From the NCBI GenBank assembly GCA_003339415.1, contig PDHQ01000032.1:1-64000 (forward strand): a stretch of 64,000 nt of DNA. Reading direction: 5' to 3'. The notes below the pieces were generated by a model, which did no database searches, was not told where the DNA came from, and worked only from the letters and a program-made list of their open reading frames with translations. Position 1 is the first letter of the stretch. Each line of letters opens with the position of its first letter. Source of the DNA: Ophiocordyceps camponoti-saundersi (nom. inval.) (taxonomy: Eukaryota > Ascomycota > Sordariomycetes > Hypocreales > Ophiocordycipitaceae). Below, piece after piece: positions 12,836 through 26,600 of this stretch. The translations under genes were made by a program, and so were the position numbers.

Positions 12836-13564
12836 ATGGACTATCAGAACCGCGCCGGCTCCAAGTTCGGCGGCGGCGGCGTCGCCTCCCACTCAGCCAC
12901 AAACGCCGACCGACGCGAACGACTACGAAAGCTCGCCCTCGAGACCATCGACCTAGACAAGGATCCCTACTTCTTCAAGAACCACGTCGGCTCCTTCGAG
13001 TGCCGCCTCTGCCTGACGGTCCACCAGAACGACGGCTCGTACCTGGCCCACACGCAGGGCAAGAAGCACCAGACGAACCTAGCCCGTCGAGCGGCGAGGG
13101 AGCAGAAGGAGGGCCGCCATCAGGATCGCCACGCGGCCATCGACCCGGCCACGGGCCTGCCCTTCTCCGCCCTCGTCCCCGGCCCGAGGAGGAACGTGGT
13201 CAAGATCGGTCGTCCCGGTTACAAGATCACCAAGATTCGTCACCCGGTCTCCCGTCAGCAGGGCCTGCTCTTCCAGCTTCAATATCCCGACGCCGCTCCG
13301 GAGGTCGCACCGAACTGGCAGGTCATGAACGCCTTCTCTCAGCATATCGAGGAGCCGGATAAGAATTTCCAGTATCTCCTCGTCGCCGCTGACCCCTACG
13401 AGACCGTCGGCTTCAAGATTCCCGCCCGGGAGCTCGACAAGCGCGAGGATCGCCAGTTTTGCTTCTGGGATCCCGATGGCAAGGAGTTTTGGATACAGGT
13501 CATGTTCATGACGGAGCGGGAGGAGCGCTTCAATGCCGCTCCCGGGTTGACCGGTCGTGGATGA
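12836..13564 (+). CDS. PRP11: Splicing factor SF3A subunit 2 (PRP11)
   Basis: Component of the SF3a complex of the U2 snRNP, which helps the spliceosome engage the branch site. A single exon encodes 242 residues, typical for fungal orthologues. The protein opens with MDYQNRAGSKFGGGGVAS, the signature family start. A matrin-type zinc finger has C56, C59, H72 and H78 (ECRLC ... HTQGKKHQTNL). The PRP11 core follows, with the WVMNAFSQHIE-like segment (here WQVMNAFSQHIEEPDKNFQY) and a C-terminal FWDPDGKEFWIQ motif. The purine-rich AAGAAATGG context supports the start. It shares a promoter with NUG1 and is convergent with COT1. No oddities seen. Confidence 0.97.
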   Translation: MDYQNRAGSKFGGGGVASHSATNADRRERLRKLALETIDLDKDPYFFKNHVGSFECRLCLTVHQNDGSYLAHTQGKKHQTNLARRAAREQKEGRHQDRHAAIDPATGLPFSALVPGPRRNVVKIGRPGYKITKIRHPVSRQQGLLFQLQYPDAAPEVAPNWQVMNAFSQHIEEPDKNFQYLLVAADPYETVGFKIPARELDKREDRQFCFWDPDGKEFWIQVMFMTEREERFNAAPGLTGRG

Positions 13565-14011
13565 GCAGCCGTCGTCGCCTCATCAATAAGAGCGCATCTG
13601 TGTGGCGCACCGCACCTCGGCCATCCCGACGAGGCCCATCATGGTATGAGACTTCCTACAAGTCAAGGCAGATGGCCATGAGTGCGTCTCCATCGCTGAC
13701 CGTGGATCAGTCACTCGTCCATGGCTCTTTTAACGCGGGCAAGATTGGGAAGAAGAGCTAGGATTTCTTTTATTCATCGCTGCAGGGCAATTCGCCACGA
13801 CGTCTCATCATTCAAGACTCCAGCAACTGGTCATATTCGACCAATAACTTTGGAAAATAGACTCGCAGCCGCCAGGCCGTAGCAGACGCCTCAATCGAGA
13901 ACAGTAGAGAAAAAAAAAACGAGCGTGAACCGTGACACACTGCTGGATTATTGAGATGCTTTCGTTTCTTCTTCGCAAAACCCCGTCGCTCTCTGTGCAT
14001 GATTCCCTGCC
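13565..14011. other. Convergent 3' spacer SF3A2/COT1
   Basis: This 447 bp between two stop codons presumably holds both 3' UTRs. It includes a run of A at about 13910-13919. I see no gene or repeat. Confidence 0.6.
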
Positions 14012-16265
<2,254 letters not shown>

Positions 16266-16973
16266 CTTGAAAGGGGGGGGGAGAAGAGGGGGAGAGGGCC
16301 GAGAGCAGGCGGGCGATGCCGGGCCTTTATATCTTGACTTTCCTTTTTTTCTTTCTCTTGATAAGGGTGTCAGATTAGAGGCGGAGGGAAGAAATTGATG
16401 AACAAACTGATGAAGGGAGACGAGATGATGTTGAAGTTGGCTAGCAGCAGACAAAGCTGCTGGCGCAAGGATGGGCTGCTTCAGGGGGGGGGGGGGGGCT
16501 TCGAGGGGCACGGTCAGTGAGTACGGGGGCCCTGAGACTGCTATAGCCGACAGTCGCGCCGTCTGATTGGTTGATGAAGCTACAGGGGAAAAGTGGGAAA
16601 AGGGGGCTGCTCCGCCAGGTGTCTCTCTCAGACGTCACGTGGCCTCGTCTATCTTCTTATTGAGGGGGGTGGCTCAGATTCAACAGCTCCTCTCTTCTAG
16701 AAGTGGTATCGGCAGATTGTAGTTCCATCCCGGACGTAGCTGCGTGCTTATCGCAACAGCAGGCGCCTTATCACGGCCCTTGACGGCTTTTTTTTTTCTT
16801 CCTCTCTCTCACACTCTCTCTATTCCACCCGTGTCTTCCTATCTCTTCAACACGTCATGATATATAGATACGGTATTTACTCGCTATCGTGACAAGTCGA
16901 AAACGATCCTAGAAAGAATAAGCTTCCTTCCTTATTCTGAAGCTGTCGTCTCCTTCCCCCACCCTCACCAGCA
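16266..16973. promoter_or_regulatory. Divergent promoter COT1/TIM54
   Basis: A 708 bp spacer between divergent start codons. It contains a GACGTCACGTGG composite site, with CACGTG at 16636-16641 overlapping a TGACGTCA-like half. It also holds a pyrimidine-rich tract at 16787-16830, as often precedes fungal transcription starts, and a short G run at about 16486-16497. No gene seen. Confidence 0.45.
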
Positions 16974-18335
16974 ATGGGCGCCGACGCCGGCGGCCCCGAG
17001 CCGAAGCCTACGAAAGGCGATCCTTCTCCACCCAAGCCAGCTCCGGCCCGAAACCCAGCTCTGCGGATGCTCGGCCTCCCGCGACTCCCCCGGAAGCTCC
17101 CTTCGCGCAATTGGCTCATCTTCTGGGCCGTCAGCGGCTCCCTAGCCTCGGCCATCATCTACGACCGGCGCGAGAAGAAGCGGGCGACGGCAAAATGGCG
17201 CACCGCCGTGGAGCCGCTCTCGCGACAGCCCCTCAACAGCGCCAGCCAGCTTCCGCGGAAGATCACCGTCTACCTCGAAGCCCCGCCCGGCGACGGTCTG
17301 CGCGCCGCTCAGGATCACTTCATCGAGTACGTCAAGCCTGTCCTGGCCGCCTCCGGCCTCGACTGGGAGTTCGTCCAGGGTCGACAGCAGGGCGATGTCC
17401 GCGCCGCCGTCGCCGCCAAGGTTAGGAGGGATAGGATGCCGCGCGAGAACCGTCGTCAGGACGTGGTCGAGACGGACGATGGGGTGGTGGATGCCGTGAG
17501 GGAAAAGATGGGCGTGCCGCCTTACGAGGGCGTCGGCGGTGACATCGTCATCGGTCGTCATACCTGGAAGGAGTACGTCCGTGGCCTTCACGAGGGCTGG
17601 CTTGGTCCTCTCGATCCTCCTCCTGTCCCGGCTTCTCCCGAGAAGGTCGACGCGACCGCCACCACCCCGTCCTCGACAACAGCCGAAGGCGCCACCAGCG
17701 AAGACGAAAACGACAACAAGAAGAAAGAAGAAAAACCCGAAAAACCCTCTCGACCGCCTCAGCCCCCGCCGCATAATACGCCCGACGACTACAGCTCAGC
17801 CGTAATGCCAGCCTACGCCCCCGTCGAGTTCGCCCCCTCGACAGCGCTGCCCTTCCCCCACCGTCTCGGCATGCGCCACACCTTCGTCCGACTGGCCCGC
17901 TTCCTCAACCGGCGCAAGCTCGCAGACGACATCGGCCGCCAAGTCGCGGCCGTATGCTGGGCCTCGGCCGGCGAATGGAACGAAGAGCAGCAGACGATCC
18001 TCGCGCACGAGGAGAACGACTGGCCCAAGAGCGTGTGGGAAGAGAAGAAGGAGGTGGCAGAAGATGACGACGGCAAAAGTAACAAGGTGGAGGGACCGGC
18101 CAAAGAGCGCATCTGGGCGAAACCCATGGTTCTTGACGCGCGCGTGGCGGAGCGCATGAGGCGCTTCCACATAAGGCCCGAAGATGACCTCCGAGCAGCC
18201 TCCATCGTCGTGCCTGAGGAGGCGGTCGAGGGCTGGATCAAGGGGAGCCTGAGGGGCCTTTGCCGCTGGGCGATGAGCTCTTTCGAGAGCAAGCCTCGCG
18301 GACCGAACGTGGGTGACTTGGACGACGGCGAGTGA
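16974..18335 (+). CDS. TIM54: Mitochondrial inner-membrane translocase subunit TIM54
   Basis: Subunit of the TIM22 complex, which inserts carrier proteins into the mitochondrial inner membrane. A single exon encodes 453 residues, normal for fungal TIM54. A Pro/Ala-rich head is followed by a conserved NPALRMLGLPR segment (27-38), then one membrane helix (about 46-63) and a basic DRREKKR flank, placing the bulk in the intermembrane space. A segment KITVYLEAPPGD and the following region match the family core. A Lys/Glu/Pro-rich linker at 17690-17770 varies between species. The next gene is convergent, with only 136 bp between stop codons. Confidence 0.93.
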   Translation: MGADAGGPEPKPTKGDPSPPKPAPARNPALRMLGLPRLPRKLPSRNWLIFWAVSGSLASAIIYDRREKKRATAKWRTAVEPLSRQPLNSASQLPRKITVYLEAPPGDGLRAAQDHFIEYVKPVLAASGLDWEFVQGRQQGDVRAAVAAKVRRDRMPRENRRQDVVETDDGVVDAVREKMGVPPYEGVGGDIVIGRHTWKEYVRGLHEGWLGPLDPPPVPASPEKVDATATTPSSTTAEGATSEDENDNKKKEEKPEKPSRPPQPPPHNTPDDYSSAVMPAYAPVEFAPSTALPFPHRLGMRHTFVRLARFLNRRKLADDIGRQVAAVCWASAGEWNEEQQTILAHEENDWPKSVWEEKKEVAEDDDGKSNKVEGPAKERIWAKPMVLDARVAERMRRFHIRPEDDLRAASIVVPEEAVEGWIKGSLRGLCRWAMSSFESKPRGPNVGDLDDGE

Positions 18336-18471
18336 GAGGTTGGGTATTGTTTTCTGTAGAATCATAGCGTTAACCACATGTACGGATATGTATCTGCGCC
18401 TAAAGATTTGGAGATGATGAGCGAAAATATCTACCTACTCTTTCTCACCTCTCACTTTTCAACTCCACGTT

Positions 18472-19383
18472 CTATTCATCATCATTATCGTCATCGTCGT
18501 CATCGTCATCGTCATCAGAGCCATAGTCCACCAAAGTCGAAGCCTCCTTCTTCCTCTTCTTCCTCTCCTCCTCCTCTCCCCCTCCCACCTCAGCCTTAGC
18601 AACGACCAGGCCAGCCCCAGCCTTAGGCCTAACCAAGGACCTACCCCCCTTCAAAGCCCTCTTCCTCTTCCTCCCAGCCGGCGCAACAGCCCATTGCTCA
18701 TCATCCATCTCGCCAGGATCATCCTCGACCTCAGCCTCAGCCTCATCAACTTTCCCATCGTCATCATCACCTCCTTGGCCTCCACCACCAGCGCCGCTAC
18801 TATTCTGACGCGCGCGAAAGACCCTCAACCTCTCCTCCGTCTCGTTCCGCACCCTCTCTTCCTCCCGTCTCTCCCGCTCCCTAATCTCGTCCAGGAACTC
18901 AGCCTCGTCATCGTCCAGAGCCCGAAACTGATTCTTGAGTCTGAATTTCTCCTCAAAGGCAGCCTGTTTCGCAGCTGCGCGAAAGATGGAGAAGAAGGGG
19001 GAATAGAAGCGAAGCACAGGACGTCGTCGCGTAGCCCCCTCCCCCTTGCCCCGATCAGCTCCTCATTCCATCCGTCATCGCACATGACGAAAATCATCAT
19101 GCAAGTACAATGATAGGGGAACAGAATGAAACGGAAAAGGAAGAAGAAACGAACCTTTATTGGCCTGCAAAATGTCGTACAACGTCTTCTCCTCCCCAGA
19201 AGCAGCCTTGAGCCTCGCCTCCTCTCGCTTCTTGCGCTCCGCTGCCAGTTCCTGCTGTACGGCCTCCCACTCCGCCTTGTGGCTTCCAACAGCCGCCGTA
19301 AGGGACGGTCTTTGCTGCTCCGGCTGGTCCTCCGCCGCCGTCTTCTCGCCGATCGTTCCCCCGGATACGAAGCCGCTGGCCAT
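18472..19383 (-). CDS. FAM192A/Fyv6-type nuclear protein (NIP30 domain)
   Basis: Small nuclear protein with the FAM192A/Fyv6 N-terminal domain. In animals the relative (PSME3IP1) binds the PA28-gamma proteasome activator; yeast Fyv6 acts late in splicing. Exon 1 is 19383-19155 and exon 2 is 18974-18472, with a 180 bp intron (GTTCGT...CGCGCAG), giving 243 residues. The start reads MASGFVSGG. The domain core spans the junction (LYDILQANK joined to AAKQAAFEEKFRLKNQFRAL) and continues DDDEAEFLDEI. The middle is Arg/Glu-rich and probably helical. The tail is highly acidic, a long Asp run encoded by ATC/GTC repeats at 18478-18520 on the opposite strand. The intron is the longest among the supported models here. 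Confidence 0.87.
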
Positions 19384-21429
19384 GAACCGATCTTTAGAGG
19401 GGGGATGACCTTTTCTTCTCTTTCTTTGCTGCTGTTTGTGAAAGGATATACCACTCGGGGACGGCTTATCGGCGGCAGTTCCTTCTACTTCTCCGCCTTG
19501 TTCAATTGACAGTCGCGTGTCGCGATTTCTTGGATTCCAGTGGCCACGCTCTCGAATACACGGTAGCAAGCGCCGGTTTGAATACGATGCGAAATCTAAT
19601 TGCTGTTTGGCCCTCGTTGCTTGATAGTTTGTTGATGGTGGTTTGAAGGCACAGATAATCGCTGTAGTTAATGGTACACATCGAGATAAGATAGTCTGAT
19701 AGCCTGATAGGCACTTCGGCCATGGATGTGCAGGTGATTAGCAATGACCGACGTTGAGCCGGCGAACGCCCCCGTGTCGATTACATCCATATAGGCGTAC
19801 TACCCACTACTGCTGAACCTCGTGTGCGAGGGACGAGCTGGCATATCGTGACGCTCTACGGATTATCCGCTCTGGGGACGCCTTGAAAGGTCAGAGCGAC
19901 GCTACAGGATCAGGTGAAGCTCACGATAAAGAGCCATTCAGCACGTGGATAATGATGAGGACTATGATATTCTCCCTTCATCGGACGGCTTTCCCTTGAA
20001 CGTCAGCTCCATCACTCTCTCTCCTCTCCTCTCCTCGAAAACGCCGATCCAATCTCCCTTCACAGCTCTAGCCTCACAACAAACCAACAACTAACCTAAT
20101 CGATCTGTCCCTCTCCAGTTGGAAATAAAAAATAGGTATTTTTTGTGCTCCATCGAGAAAGCTGGATGCACAAGTCCCCTCATCAATGTCGGGGGCGTTT
20201 TACCACTGCCTGTAACCTCTCTCTACCCATGACCATCCTGGTGAAGCAACAAGGGGAAAAAGAAACGAAGAAGAAACAACATGACAGCATTTTGAAGTGA
20301 AGAAAACCCGCCTCTCTCTTTCAAGTGCGTCGTATAGCGGCCGTCGTTAGGAAACGTCGGCAGCTCAGGGCAGCAAACTCAATGTAGACGAAGAAATGGA
20401 AATCCGGCCCAAAGGAACAGGAAAAGAAGAAAAGACGCAACCTATAGCCCCCTTTTGATTCCGCTTGTCGCAATGCATGCACACCGTCTCGTAAAACCAC
20501 ACTCTGTATGCTCGTCGCGTCCACGTGAGAAAGAAAGAAAAAACAACAACAACAACAAGTGGACAATAATTTCTTTTCGTTTTCGGGCTCCTTTCGTCTG
20601 AATGAGCCTGTCAAGGCGGGAACGAACCTTACCCCCGTAGTCGACGTGGACAGTCGCAAACTCAAGCAAGCCGTCCGCGCCTGATTTTGTGAAGAACAAA
20701 GAAAATCAATTCCCACCCGCCCGACTTTTTCCACCGTCCAAACAAGGGCGACAGGTAGTTCGAAGAAGAGAAAAAGTGCTGGGAGACGCAAGCATCCGAG
20801 AACGGTGCCACCTTCGCTCCGTCTGTTTTTCGCACGCGCGTCTTAACGCCTGATTAAGTGAAGAAGAAAAGTTGATGCTGTTGAATAATTCGACGTCGGG
20901 GCAGCAGCCAAGACTGCTGTGCCCTTTCGAAAAAAAGGGGGGAACAAAGGAGTCGAGAATAATAAGTCTATCAGGAGAACCGACGGTAGGCCGACTGAAA
21001 CCGAAAACGCCGAAATAATGACCATTATGAACCTGTAACCGTGAATACCCTGTCGCCGGGCAGCTGACGACGAAACAAGGCCACCGTCGTGAGTCGCTGC
21101 AATGATTGCAGGACCCCATACGGGACGGTGTTGACGCGCGCCGGGCGATGTCGACCTAGGAGTCCAGGGAGAGAAATGAAAAAAGTTATGTACCTCGAAA
21201 AGGTCGAATGAGCAATTTTATCGTGCCAAGGGGTATCTGGAGGGAATAGAAAATGAAGATTCGTTTGCAAAGGGAAGAAGATTCGTAGCATTATGCGAAA
21301 GCCCGATCCGCACGTCTTTGTGGTCACAACATGTGTCTTGCGAGTAATTGTGGTCCAGCAAACTTGTCAGGTTCGGGAGGTGAGAGACGCCAAAGGGGGG
21401 GGGGGGGGGGGAGAAGGATCGGAAACACT
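19384..21429. other. Intergenic spacer, about 2 kb
   Basis: Lies between the start of the FAM192A-like gene and the stop of the cyclin gene, both on the - strand. Base composition is ordinary. Open frames, such as the one around 20.3-20.8 kb on the - strand, are interrupted and match no family I know. A GTTGTTGTTG-type run occurs at about 20548-20560. It could contain a long 3' UTR for the cyclin gene and the promoter of the FAM192A-like gene. Confidence 0.5.
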
Positions 21430-22552
21430 TTAGCCCACGACCGGCTGGCCGTACCCGTGGGATGCAAAGTAATTCGACTGCTTGGTCGGTGCGATACAGT
21501 GAGAACAGCGACACTCGACGACGCCGTGCTCCCAGGAACCTTGATTGTAGCTGTATCGCCCGTCGTATGGAGTCCGTTGACCGGGATAAAAGGACCCATG
21601 GCCGGAGGCCTGCGGGTATCGGTTCGTATATTGCGAGGCCGCCTGAGCAAACCAATCATTGTACCGCGCGTTGCTCGACGTAGCCGACATGACATATTCG
21701 GGAGTGCCGTAACCGGAGTCCGGAGGGGTCAGAGGGGCGTTCCACTGATTGAGGGACCAAGCCACCTCGCGCGATCGATAGTTTGGCTGGGGCGCCTTGA
21801 TGGCCTGATACCTCTCGTACTCGGCACCCTGATCTTGGATGTAGCGCAAGGGTGGGGAATGCCGACTGCCGTGGCGATACCTCGACAGTTCGGCATCGAT
21901 GGCCGGCACGAGCGTGGCCAGTCTCTCACGGGCCTGGTCCAGCTGACGCTTCTTCATCTGTTGCCAGTCGCGCCAATTTTCGAGCCAGGCCTGGTAATCC
22001 TTGCTCATGTCCAAGTTGACGTAGAGCCGCCAGTTCATGGCTTGAACCCATTCGAACTCGAGGGCGTTGAGTTCCGACACTGCGATGCCGCTGACCTCGG
22101 ACCAGGACCGGTTCTGAAAGGTATTGTCGTCGAGAAACTTGCTGCCCAACAGGAGAGCGACAGTGAGGCTCCGCCATAGCTGACCCTCGGAAGCCTTGTA
22201 GTGGCCGAGCTCCTTGTAGTAGGAATTGACACGCTTGGCAAGATAGTTCAAGCCAAGGAGTATCGTGGTGCTCGGAAGCCGGGTCGAGGTGAGAATTTGA
22301 GATACGAACTTGCGGAACGGCGAGGTGATGGAGGCATCGGGAGTCAAGACTCGGGTAGCCATCTCGGCAACGTATTCAGCCATCATAGGCACCTCGTAGT
22401 CGAGGACAGCACACACGCCTCCCGGCATCTTGTCGGACGAAAGGTGATCCGACGAAGACCGCGTCAACTCGATCTTTGTCGGGAGTTGCAGACTCTGAGC
22501 AAGACACAGCAGTGCGGAATGACCACACGTCGCCGAATTCGTCTTCTCAGAG
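21430..22552 (-). CDS. Cyclin of the PHO85/CLG1 type (5' end unresolved)
   Basis: Cyclin-box protein, most like fungal CLG1/PHO80-family partners of the CDK Pho85. The main exon encodes about 370 residues. A segment LPTKIELTRSSSDHLSSDKM is followed by VCAVLDYEVPMMAEYVAEMA. The cyclin box follows, with FRKFVSQILTSTRLP, TILLGLNYLAKRV and LLLGSKFLDDNTFQNRSW. A helix-rich region and a Tyr/Pro/Gly-rich tail end in GYGQPVVG. The coding frame extends upstream of any ATG to a good acceptor (GATTTCAG at 22560-22553), so at least one 5' exon lies further upstream; I could not place it. An internal start at 22428 (MPGGVCAV) is a less likely alternative. Family level is confident; CLG1 versus another Pho85 cyclin is not. 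Confidence 0.78.
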
Positions 22553-23530
22553 CTGAAATCACCGGACGGGCGCGCGAAGAGCGACGAGCGGGATGATTAC
22601 TCGAAATGTGCAGCCATTTAAAGATTGATCGGTATTGTCTTACTGCCTGACAATATAGCTTGAGGCGAACCGGTGCCGAAGGATCTCTAGACAAGGGTGT
22701 ATTGGCGGAGAGGTCGAATGATGACAAAAAATGCACGAAGGTCCTGAGTCTCGTGAATGGAGTGAAGGAGGGTTAACGCCGACGGTCTGAGCGTGATGCC
22801 AGGAAAAGTAAAAACGCGATGCGAAGGTAGTAAGTCGAGACTCTAGGTGATGATGAAGTCAATAATGGAACCTGGAAAGCAACAAGGGTTCCGGCGAGGA
22901 AAGAAAAGAAAAGAGCATGTGATGAGCGAAAGCCCAGCCAGCAAAGAGGAGGTCGCTAACGCGGGCAGGCCGAAGCTGGTACACCGCTTTCAACGGTGGG
23001 AACAGACCAAGGGAAAAAAGGGGGGGGTGTTAAGTGACGCAGCGTTTCGCACAGATTCCCAGAGCCCTGGCCTGAGAAAAAACAAGGCGTCTTCGATGAG
23101 GGGAAAAGTGAAGGAGGTGTGCACGGAGTTCTGCCTTTGGACAGACCAGTGACGCAGTATGTATGTAGTTGTCCAGAGCGGGAAAGGATCTGAGAGAATA
23201 ACAAGGAGAATCTCGGCTCGGCCGACCGCGACGTACCTGAGGGAGGCGCCTAAGAAGGAGGAAAAAATGACTATCGGCGAAGAGAATCGAAGCAGGAGGA
23301 TGAAGACGTTGTTTTTTCTCGTGTCGCGCGTGAATCGAAGCGGGTAAAAAAAACCGTTGACGAAGGCGCCTCGTCGGAATCTGTATGTACGAGGGCGCGC
23401 GCGCGAGAGAGAGAGAGACAGAGTTAGACGTAGACTCGCGCCCGAATCCGATAAAGGTTGACGAGGAACCGTAGAGGCGTCGTCAAGGAAGAAAAAAAAA
23501 ACAAGGTCGTCGTTGGATTCGCTCGTCCCG

Positions 23531-23558
23531 GGGGAGGGGGGGGGGGGGGGGGGGGGGG

Positions 23559-23653
<95 letters not shown>
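23531..23653. repeat. Poly-G tract (about 120 bp)
   Basis: Almost uninterrupted G, with a few A or C breaks (for example at 23535, 23559, 23562 and 23602). It continues on its 3' side into a GA/GGGA purine tract to about 23890, so about 360 bp are strand-asymmetric purine. Poly-proline or poly-glycine open frames across it are artefacts of the repeat. Confidence 0.95.
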
Positions 23654-26600
23654 CGGAGAAGAGAGAGCGGTAGTGAGGGAGATGGAGAGAGAGAGAGAGA
23701 GAAGTGAGAGAAGGTTGAAAGGGGGATGGAAGAGGGGGGAGGAGAGGGAAGAGAGAGAGAGAGAGAGAGAGAGAGGAGGGGGAGGGGAGAGGAGAGAGAA
23801 AAAAACAAATTGGGAGGATGAGAGCGAGTAGAGAGAACAGAGAGAGAAGGAGAGGGAAAGAGAGTGAGAGAGAAAAAAGAAAGATATGGGGTGTGGTGAG
23901 TGAGATGAGGAGAGGACGAGAAAAGGCTACGAGCGGCATAGCCGGCTGTATCAGCGTTGACGGGGGCGGAAGGGCGACGGGTACGAGGGAATTGTAGGGA
24001 GTAGCCACGCAATCGACTGGTACCTACAGACGTTTTTTTTTTCCCCGGTCGCCGCACGCTCCAGAGTCAGACTTTTTTTTTTTCTTTCCCTTCCTTTCGC
24101 GCGCGCGCGCCGCACTTCTCTGTTCTAGCCCGTGAGCTTGGCCTGGCCACCCTCTCTCTCTCTCTCTGTGTGTGTGTTTTTTTTTCACTCCCCCCACACC
24201 CCCATCACACACTCACACTCACACACACACACTCTCTCTCTCTCTCTCGTTCTCTCTCATCTCCACGCCCCCCCTCTTTCTCCCCCTAGTGACCGGTACT
24301 AGTGACCGGTACTACTAGTGTGCAGGTACCTGCGGCCTGCGCCTGATGTCTATCCTCAAGCTGGTGTGGTGGCGGTTTGAGGACTGCCATTGGTAGCACA
24401 CGCCCGCGTGTCTCCTCTCACCCACCCCCCCACTACCAGTCAGGTACTGGATTCCTGGGGCAAGCTCTGACTCAGGTATAGGTATCGCTTGCGTACTCCA
24501 GCCCCCCGTTTCCCAGCCCAACCGGCTCAAGATGGGGTAGGTGCGCGCGGGGTCTGCGCTAATACCTAAGAAAAAATTTCACATCATTTGATTGGTCAGA
24601 GGGGACCCGGCTCCCACATATTTCTCCTCCTCCCCTCCCCGCACATCCATTACCGGTACAGAGCAGGGCCCGACCCACCCCGAGTGAGGCAGCTGGTACC
24701 GGTACGAGACAGATGGCCGGCTGTGGCGCCAAGCATGGCCGCAGACGGAAATGGTCCTCTGTACCAGGAACTCCCCAGCCTAAGTGTGTCGCTGTGCATC
24801 CGCTTGGAAGGATCGCGCCAGGGAGAGAGTGTGTGAGAGAGAGTGAGAGTGAGAGAGAGAGAGAGAAGGGTGGGGTGAAGAGAGAGGGGGCGTGTGCCAC
24901 AAGGGAAAAAAAAAAGAGGACCCGAGAAGAGAGCGGCTCTGATGAGCGTGAAAGGGGGGCGTATGTACTACATGGAAGAAGGGGGGGGCGAAGCAAGCAG
25001 GGCATCGCCAACTTCTTTTCTCTTTCGCTCTCTCTCACACGCACACAACAACTTTGCTTTGGGCATCGTCCCAAACAAGTGGCTTATAGGGGAAAAACAC
25101 ACACACTTAGCATTCACACACGCACAGAGGTGTACTATGTATACATACTGTACATACAACATATGTAAGTCATGACGCGTCCAAAGGAGCGCGAAACACG
25201 ACACCCGACACCACGCGTGTGAAAGGAATAAAGAGCATGTAGAGAAATTGTGTGAGAGAAAGAGAACCGGAGCCGGCGGGGGCCCCAATCATCTGAACCC
25301 CGACCCCCGGACGGCGACAGAAAGCCGAGGCACACGGCGTGCCGAAAGAGGGCCGGGCGGGCCAAGCACAGCAGAAATTCCTTTTCTATCCCTCTTTCTC
25401 ACCCTGCCTCTACATACATACATACATACGAGTCTGCGACTACCACTCTAGACGGGCCGCTAATCGGCTGATGTGACGCAAATGAGAGAGAAAACAAAAA
25501 CGAAGGAAAAAAGGGCCTGGTTCAAAGTGCTCTCCGGCAGGAGGAGGAGGAGGAGAAGGGTTGCAGAGAGAGGGGGGGAAAAAAAGCAACAAGGCCCTCC
25601 CCAGCCAGCGCTCGACTCGTACTGGATACCTGACCATGCCGTCCTCGCCCCGGTATGCGAATCGGTCCAATCAACAATGGGTCAAGCGCCCAGCGTCAGT
25701 GGGCGTCATCCATCATCATCACCCCCCCCCCCCCCCCCCCAATCTTAATCAATCCATCCATATCACCCATCCCCATCCATCTCCTCCTCCAACGGGGCAG
25801 GTGTTTGAGCGTAAACAGACAGAGATAACATTGGATACAAATGTAAGGATACCCGTACAAACAAATATTGTAGGCCAAGCGCTCCAGGCAGCAAGCGCAT
25901 CCAGCCGTCACCCCGTACGTAGGCAAGGAAAGGAGAAGAGAAAAAATTTTCAACCCAAAGTTTTGCCCTCACACACGCATCAGTATCACTGTTGGGATGT
26001 GGATGGTGGTGGGGATAGGGAGAAAGGGTCTTGACCGTTCTGTGATGGATATATCCGTACTGTGGATGTACGGATACATGCATACCTATGTACATATCCG
26101 TAGATTATCCAATCTGAGTTTCTCCACGGACATTCTGATTCTTCTCTTTACTTTATTCGATCTCAACTCAGGGACGTCGAAAGCGTTTCAACAAGAAGAG
26201 AGGAACATGCGTAGGGGCGGGGAGGGGGAAGCCATGCATTGTCATTGCGTGTTTAGCATGCAAGATGTGCAAAGGCCGGGATCATAACACGGTTGCGATT
26301 GCGATCCACCGCCTGCGGGAAGATGTGAAGAAAAGATAGGGGGGGGGGAGGATGTTTGTTGGAGGGGCCAAATCCTCGAAAACGATGACGATGCTGACCA
26401 AAAAGTAACGGTTACCACGCACGGAGGAAAAGGAGGAGAAGGAACAATAACAGAAGTATGCACATAAGAGGAGGCTGAAGCCTGGATGAGACTGGTCACT
26501 GATTACTGGAGGCAAAAAGACACACACACTCCGCATATTTGCAAGTGCATCTGTGCTTACATAGTACATACATACATATGTACATAGGTATCTAGGTATG

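Noticed and set aside
22990..24057. 355-codon - strand frame rich in Pro/Ser/Leu
   Set aside because: It is produced by the poly-G and GA tracts on the opposite strand and has no family features.
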